Assembly (NCBI RefSeq): GCF_003589595.1
Contig: NW_020654229.1
Location: forward strand, 974,268-1,038,267
Reading direction: 5' to 3'
Source of the DNA: Hyposmocoma kahamanoa
Taxonomy: Eukaryota; Arthropoda; Insecta; Lepidoptera; Cosmopterigidae
DNA length: 64,000 nt
A program made the translations under genes and the position numbers. Shown here in pieces: positions 37,301-46,300 of this stretch. Each line of letters begins with the position of its first letter. Position 1 is the stretch's first letter. The notes under the pieces are model-generated. The model made no database searches. It saw nothing but the letters and a program-made list of their open reading frames with translations, and was not told where the DNA came from.

Positions 37301-40300
37301 CTAGGGATGACACAGTTTTACAAATAATTAATTACTGGTCATTTTTAGGTGATTTGAAACTTCTGTTGAATAATATTCATTATAAACATGGCTTCAAGAT
37401 TTAGTATTATCCACAATCTAGTTGAATTTCGTAGGAAATTATTGAAATTGTATAGTAACTGTGAAAGAGTCTGAGATGAAAACCCTAAAAATCATACGTT
37501 TTTGTTTGTTGACATTTATTCTACATCGAATTTGGCTAGAGTATAGAAATCGATATTACAGCTGGCAATCGCACCAAATGACAATACTTCAGGGCACTTA
37601 ATTCGAGACACCACGCATTTTCAGTATTAAGTGCCCTAAGCTTAAACAATGTTTGATTGATCAAAATCTATTACACAAATTTGAAACTAGTATACTAAAC
37701 GTCTTTTCCATAAGTCCTTGTTGGGAATTTGGATTTGCAAAACCGGGGGAAGACTTTTTCTTCGACGATAACACTGCTTTTGTATTCTAGCCCTTTACGA
37801 CAAAAATGCGAGGTGGCTCGCATTACGTGTTCGGGAGTATATACATATAAAACTAGTAATGCATGACAACTTAGAAATTCGGGACAGTAACACCTTATGA
37901 CTTTGGTGTATTCCGCACAACAGTGAAAGTATTGAATCAATCACTTTTGGAAAAAAATATATAGTAAATAATCTCAGTACAGAGTATTAAAAAGACCGAC
38001 CTCAAAAGTACGTGGAATTACGTCTATTTGCTAAGTTTCATTGAAATATCCCCTAGTTCGCCACTATACGGGACTTGATACTGGAGATAATAAAAATAGG
38101 TTCTCACTACGACACTACTCAAAGTATATCGAGAGAAAAACGCCTTGAATTGGAGAAATAGCAAAATCAACTAAATAATTGCTAAAAGTAATTGCTCCTA
38201 AATTAAAGTTAGGCGCTATTTACAAAAATGAAACTTCATGCGTGAACAGCCACCCTTTGAGGTGGATGATTTTCTTCAAAATGAAATGGGACCACTATGG
38301 AAGTACCCCCTTTCCAACAAAAAAGAATCATGAAAATCGGTTCACAAATACCGGAGTTATCGCGTAACATACATACAAAAAAAAAACATACAATCGAATT
38401 GAGAACCTCCTCCTTTTTTGAAGTCGGTTAATTAGAGGATATACACTTGTGACGGTGTGACCTTACACCGTCAGCTCACCTCTTTGTATCGCCTCTCTCC
38501 TCTTGTATCTTATCATTTTTTTTATTTTACTTGTATTTAAATTTTAAATTTGAATTGTTCCATCTTCCTTCACTTTCTCATTTTGTTTTCGTACCACGGT
38601 CACTCCCAGCTCGACCGCCACAACAGTCAGAGCTGTTAATAAGCTAATCATGTGTAATAATTTATAAGTCTACACCCTTCATTTATCTATTTCTGTAATT
38701 GAGTTTCTCGGTCCATTTAGGGGTAAGTGCCTTAATAATAAAGTGTAGGGAGTGTTTTATACTGTTATACCTGTTTTTTACATTTACCTTTATATTGTTA
38801 CAGCCTTTCTTTAAACTTTACTACTTTAATAAATTTTGTGGGCCGGAAGTTTCCCATTTCATTGCCGTGAACCTGTTCACAGCTAGTTAGGGTTACAACC
38901 CTTTCACACTGATTACAATACGGTCTGAAAACACGATTCTCAAAAATTTTCACGATAGAATAAAAAACAAACTTACCTCGAAATTTGACAAGAAAACCGC
39001 TGTCTTCAATAGGTACTTTACATATACCAATTTTTTTTTTATATCAACTGAACTAAATAGAAAACGTATAGTATACGATATGTCGACCCCTCCCACGTAA
39101 AGTATCGTATGTCAAAATTGCCAAGTTTACAGGGGAGCCTTTTAAAGTTCTGAATTCACTGAAATAAGCATAACACGTGACTTTAGATTTCTCACTTTTA
39201 TTCGGCAAATCTCGTTACACACGTTGAGTATCATAAAATCCTAGATATCGGTTAGATGATCTATTAGATGATCACTCTATGTGAGTAACAAGCTTTGCCG
39301 AATGAAACGGAGAACTTTAAAACACTCCCCTGTAAACTTGGCAATTTCGACATACGATACTTTACGTAGGAGGCGTCGATATGTACATTTTTCAAATAGC
39401 TTCAATTTCGTTTGTAAAAAAATAAATTCTAAAATTAAGCCAGTGTCTCTGGAGCTCGACCCAATTACTACGAGTTGAGATACGACTGTTATGCCTCTAC
39501 ATTACGCTACCTTCCATCTTTTTTTATATAATAGCAAGTGACGTCTGGTGTTAAGTAACACGCCGATCCATAACAGTTGCAGTGCCACTCAGGGTCGTAT
39601 TCTAGAACTCTACTCAATGCTCAAGTCAGGATTTGAGTATGGTTTAAAGCACTCGAAATCATACTCAAGTAACTGCTATTAGGGTCGTATTTCCAGTGCT
39701 TGAAATCATACTCAGATCCTGACTTGAGCATTGAGTAGAGTTACCTATGAAATAAACTGCCTCAGTGGCCGAACGGTTACCATGCCGGACTGCCACGCAG
39801 AGGTCCCAGGTTCGATTCCCGGGCCGGGAGAAATATTTATATGGCCTACATTTATTTCTCTCGTGAGTTTGGGTGTAATTTGTGGTTGTCTATGTGTGTG
39901 TGTCCATAGCACCCGCGACACAGGGTTTCCCTAGTGCGGGGCTATGTTGAGTGTGTGCGTTATTATTATTATAAAAGATTATTTTGAATTTGAGTGTAGT
40001 TACGTCGAAAACGGTTATTGCTCCGTTAGATAAAGAAAAATATAACCCACATCCTCGCCAAGTCTTGTAAATCTGTCTACAATAATCGATAGAGTTACAA
40101 GAATTAGAGAGCACGTGGGTTATATTTTTCTGTATCTAATAGAGCGATAAACATGTTTAACGTAACTCGACTTATGCCATTCTTCCAGGAGGGGTGCGAA
40201 ATTAGTCCGTGATTGGGATGAAATTTTTTTGGGGATTTATTTTAATTGCCATTACAATTAATGGTCCTGTGCTGAGCATTTTTAATTTTGAGCTATGTAG

Positions 40301-43300
40301 TGCCAGTTACTTCAAGGCTTATAACTTATTTTCGTGTATTCCAGTGCGGCGCCACCTTTGTGTCAGACCGCAGCCTCTCAATCCACTGGAAGCGCGTTCA
40401 CCGCGCGCCCAGCGAGAAGCCGCAGCCAGGCGCGGCCCCCCGCCAGTACATGTGCGAAGTCTGCGCTCACAGCTATCCGGTAAGTCACGTTTCGTCCCTC
40501 ACGTTTGACATTACCACGAAAGAAAAAAAACAATGGAAGCGCTAAAGTGTACCTTATACATAACCAGTATAGTACATAGAAATATCTCCAAAGTCATGCT
40601 TTCTACTGGCTTTCTGGGTTCATGTTTTTATTTAAACATGCTTTGAGGTTAATACACGGCCTTTGTGAAATATATTTTAGGTTCTAAAAAATGGCAAAAA
40701 AATGGGAGACCGAGCCATTTTTTTGCCAGCCCGAGTTCGTCACCTGTTTCACTTCAAATCGACCAGTTAACTTGAGCTTTGCTATAATAGAGAAAAATTG
40801 CAAAATTACATATTTAATATTTAATTACCGATGAAATGTGATTCCGAGTAAATACAGAATATTTTTTGGAATATACGGAGACATACACACAGGTCAGTAG
40901 TTGGCCTGTCTATATTTCAGCGCAAACGGGAGTCGCTAATATGTTACCAGGAATATAGGACCCTTATTTCGTCTCTGTTTCTGGTTATATACTCGATGAA
41001 TCTTGGTAATGACTGATTGGCTGTTAATATAATTTAAACTTTACGCTGTTGGCATATCGTTGAAACTTCATTACCAGCAACACCTATTATTGCACGTTTT
41101 GATTGTACAATGAAATTTCAATCAATGTGCTGCCATCTAGCGGTTAATAGCAGAACGACGACGAATTCGAGTTGTTTACTTAGTTCGTCAAAAACGAAGC
41201 GACCATATTACAGCGGTCGTTTCTTGTAACAAAAAAAAATATTACGACAAACAGAAAATTGAACATTTATTAAAATTAAATTAAATAAAACTTAATGATG
41301 ATACGAAACACAATATATTACAAGACTATCATTTCTGCACTCCAAAGCAAATATACTTCGTTTGAATCACTGACCATAGACGGTTGAGTGACGGCCAATG
41401 GTAAAGCAAACTATAAATCGATTAATTTAATTGAATGAATCGATTTGTTTAATTGAGTCATTCTAGCAGTTTTCATTTTACATAACTTATAAAAGCACAT
41501 ATTTAAAATTTCCGAAATCTTAATTTTATGTCCTCCTTCAACTCTTAGATACTCGTTCGATTGCGATTGAAATTTTCGATTGACCAATCAGTTACAAAAA
41601 CTTTCATTGAATGAACGGAATTCGTACAACACTATGCAACCATAAACAAGTCATACAAGTATAGATGAAAAATAACCTCACTTTTGAACTACCATTTTCA
41701 AATACGATTTACGATGCTATTCTAATTAATATTGTTAAAAAAAGTGATGAGATATCAAGTTGAAAACTTCGAAATATACGTGAAACTTATTCGATTTAAT
41801 TGAGTGTTTACTTTAGAATTTTAACCAAACAGGTTTGTTTACTATTTCTTGAAAATGGATTGGAACAGGCTATAAATACGGCATTTTTCTACAATTTTCG
41901 GGGTTTTTAGCGAGGTAATTGACACGACCATAACGTTCAAAGCGAACATGGCGGACTGAGCTCAAGTTTGCGGAACTCCGCGTACGATTGGCACACGTGA
42001 CACGCAAACTAAGCACTTCTACTGTATTTATTGTTGTCCTGTGGACATTACATACTTCCATACACTTTATTTTCGAAATCCAGAATTGGAAAAGGTATTT
42101 AATTATTATTCAACTGCCTCCGTGGCCGAACGGTTACCGTGCCGATTGCCACGCAGAGGTCCCTGGTTCGATTCCCGGACCGGGATAAATATTTGAATAG
42201 CCTACATTTATTTCTCTCGTGAGTTTGGGTATAATTTGTGGTTGTCTATGTGTGTGTCCATGGCACCGGCGACACAGGGTTTCCCTAGTGCGGGGCTATG
42301 TTAAGTGTGTGCGTTAAAAAATAAATAAAAAAGTTTGGTGGTTTTAACCATTCTATGTCACTCTTTATATCTGTAGACATTTGTCTACTCATTGGGAACA
42401 GCTAGTAACAACTAAAAGAGGTATAATTTAAATAATTAAAATGCCAACTACAAAAGTATTTACTATTTCATACCACATTTTTACCTCCATTTTGAAAAAT
42501 TATACAGAAAAAACATACCATTATATATGATATTCACTCTAGACCTGTGAACAGGTGGACGTGTAGTGGAAATTTGATAATTTGAATTTGTTGAATTTGA
42601 ATTGAAGTTGCTGTATCACGTCATGTTTCCGAACTGCCTCTGTGGTCGGACTGCCACGCAAACGTCCCGGGTTCGATTCTCAGGCCGAGAAAACTATTTG
42701 TATGACCACATTTATTTATCTCGTGAGTTTGTGTGTAATTTGTGATTGATCATGTATGTGGTCATGGCACCCGCGATACCGGGTATCCCTAGTGCGGAGC
42801 TGTAAACGTGTACGTTATTATTATGTTTTTTCCAGTCGGAAGTTCAACTGAAGTACCACCAACGGGTCCACACTGGAGAACGCCCACATCAATGTCCCAT
42901 GTGCCCAAAGAGTTTCAGAATGCACACTAATTTGAGAGTAAGTTTATTTACCTTAGAGTATGAATTTCTCATCGCGCTGATTTTCTTACAAACCGCCCTT
43001 TTCACCCATCGAGTATATAACCAGAAATAGAGACAAATGTAATTTAGTTTGTTTGAAACCTATTCTGCCAAATCATTACGGTAACAACTGCGCTTCGATT
43101 AGCCAGCCCGGATTCGAAACAGTTGACGGGTGTCGTCAATTGTTTCACTTCAAATCGACCAGTTTAACTTGAGCCTTGCTATAATGGACGAAAATTGCAA
43201 AATTACGTATTTAATATTTAATTACCGATGAAATGTGATTCCGTTTGTTTTGTAATTACTTAGATGTTTTGCTATTTTTCCCACAAAACCGAATGAAACA

Positions 43301-46300
43301 GCCTCCATTGTTAGAGATATTATCTTTATTAGAATACATACATAATATTTTCGGAATATACGGACACGTACACACGGATCAGTTGTTGGCGCTGTACTAT
43401 TTCAGCTTTCTAATTTGTGATTTCAACGCAAACGAGAGTTGATATTTAAAAGTAATATAAGGCCCTTTTGCCTGATGAGTTGCCAGGGATGGATGGCCCT
43501 TATTTCGTCTCTATTTCTAGTTATATACTCGATGGCAAGTACATACACTGCTTTATCTATACATATATTATAAGCTCTCTATGTGCTTAGGAACCGCATG
43601 TTGTGACTGGCCAAATGGCGGCAAATAAAGACTTTTCTCACGCATGTCACGCAACTGTAGTTTTTACTTCTAATTCATAGACAAACTAGAGTCGGCCCCA
43701 ATTATCATATCGTTCGATATCAAGTAACGTGTGAGATTTGTTAAAATTATTTGCTTTTGACATTTCATTTCGAATAAAACTCCATCTCGACTGATAATTT
43801 AGAATTGAGGTCGAATCAAATTGTTTTGTTTTTCAGAGATGTTCTAAATTTGATGTAATAATAAAATCGAATTTGATGTTATTATAAAGCAATAATAACA
43901 CTTTCACAGATAAGAAATTTGTTCTAACAAAACAGTTTATCTTTATACTGGTGGTAATTTGCGGTTACAGAGCACATAATAGAGGGTTTATGATATATGT
44001 GTGTGGTTAAAAATACTATTCTATACATTTAAACTGCCTCAGTGGCCGAACGGTTACCATACCGGACTGCCACGCAGAGGTCCCAGGTTCGATTCCCGGG
44101 CCGGGAGGAATATTTGTATGGCCTTATGTGTGTGTGCATGGCACCCGCAACACAGGGTTTCCCTAGTGCGGGGCTATGTTGAGTGTGTGCGTTATTAAAA
44201 AAAATGTACTTATTTAAGTTGTTATTCTATCAGGTTCACATAAATACGCACACGGGTGAGCGTCCGTACAAATGCGCGCTATGCCCAGAGACGTTCAAGT
44301 CCTATTCACAAAGACACAAACACAAGTTATTGGTGAGTATTGGAGCAGTTTTCATTGCAGTAGAGCTTGTAAACCTTGTGTAAGAATTGGTCAAGGAGGT
44401 ATTGCAGTTATGTGACCATTACTACGTTTCGGTTTCGAAGGGCTATGGTACTGGTGAAATTACAGACATGGGTCTTATCAATTTATGTCTCAGGGTGACG
44501 GGGACAGTGGCAGTGCCCACGTCTTTGCGATTTGTGGTTGTCTGTGTGTCCATGGCGCCTGCGATACAAGGTTTCCCTAGTGCGGGACTGAGTGTGTGCG
44601 TTATTGTTATTTTCATCGCATTTGCTCGTAAATAATATGGTTACTTGACTATAATGTCTCAAATAAAACTCTCGGGCCTTTTTTCTTCCCATTACAGCCA
44701 TAGTCGGTAAAAAGGTTTTTTAAATTTGTAGCACAACATACTTTCTCATATATATTAGGTTCAAGTAAACAAGTACTTAAGTTCAGAATTAAAACATTCG
44801 CTCAAAATGTTATCTAAACAAATTTAATTTAATTAAAAAACAAGAAATTTAATTGCAATTCAGTCACATACTACATAAATACTTATTATTAGGAATTTCT
44901 TATAATTGATTTTAATCCATCATGGTTGTATGCGTCTTTGCTTTTTACTTATTTTAGTACGAGTTGTATTTCGTTGAAAGATTAAAAAACTCTCCATTTG
45001 CAAAATCCGTAATTGTTGTTTTGGGTAATCTATCACAAATTCGAATTTTTTTTCCGAAATAACGTTTGTTCGAATTTTCGTTACACCGAAAACCGAATTA
45101 TAACGAAACAGTTGTTCTTTCAGTATATATTGGATGTTTATCGCAAAGACACGATTAGGTTCGGTTAAGTTAGGTTTAAAAGTTAATTTTAATTTACCTC
45201 TACGTTTCGGACGTATTACAACGTCCATGGTCTCGAAGGGACTGAAGAGGCGGGTGTCAGCATCTTCTAGCCGTGCGAGTTTTTCTAACTAACCGCACAT
45301 GATCTTCATTGTTTATTTGTGTACTAGGGTTCTCACTATATCGACACACAACACTCACGACATCCGGCGACTTGTCGGGCTATGCTTGATGTCGTTTATA
45401 TTTTAACTGATAACTGGATTCCATGACGATGAAAGCTTAAAACCGTCTTCTCGGTTCAAATTACGGTGTTTTTTCATTTCAATAGCTTCACGTACGGTTC
45501 TACTATAGATCTGTAGAAAGGATCTTGGGATTATGAAGCTCAATGCAGTGGTTTGGTCCTGACTCCAGCTCGGCTATTGCAGACTTATTGAGCTGGCTTA
45601 TTATACCAACCTCGTTGCCATAAAGTAATTTATAAGAATAACTGCTTCAACATGTGTATAATTATTTACAATAAATTACCAAACGAAATTAAATTGTTAC
45701 AAGGACATACTTATAAATTAAAATTGACAAAATGGCTTTTGACACATTGCTTCTATAGTAATAAAGAATACTTAGAATTTACAAATTCATTACATTAATT
45801 AGAAACTATAGAGACTAAAGAAACATTGAGTCCCATTAATATTTGCACATCTGCTTGCAGGTTGAATACAATGTACCTAATTTTACTTAAGACCTTTGTA
45901 ATTACTGTATTCTGGCAAATAAACGTATTCTATTCTATGACCGTTCTTAACAGCCGCTATGTGTTCTTTGACTCTTTCCGCTATACATCCGAAACGTCGA
46001 GGTAATTAAAATATGTATTATACGCATTGACTTACAATTATATGGACGTCGGGTCCGCGCTAAAAAGTGTCCGCACTTGTAAGGCGCTAAAATCGTATAC
46101 AGAGCGCCAAACTCCGCTTTAGTCTTCATTTGTTCTACTGACAGCGCGATACTGCGATGACATTACAATTAAAATTTCGAATAGGTTGACTTGGGACATT
46201 TTTTTCGTGGTTTTTGTATTAGACCCGTCGTCCATTTATTTGTAAGTCAATGATTATACGTGATTAATTTGGATGTTTATCGCAAAGACACGATTAGGTT

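Noticed and set aside
39781..39835. tRNA gene
   Set aside because: The A- and B-box-like motifs recur in many copies with a shared non-tRNA body and simple-repeat tail; these are tRNA-derived SINEs. No window sequence folds as a complete, standard tRNA.
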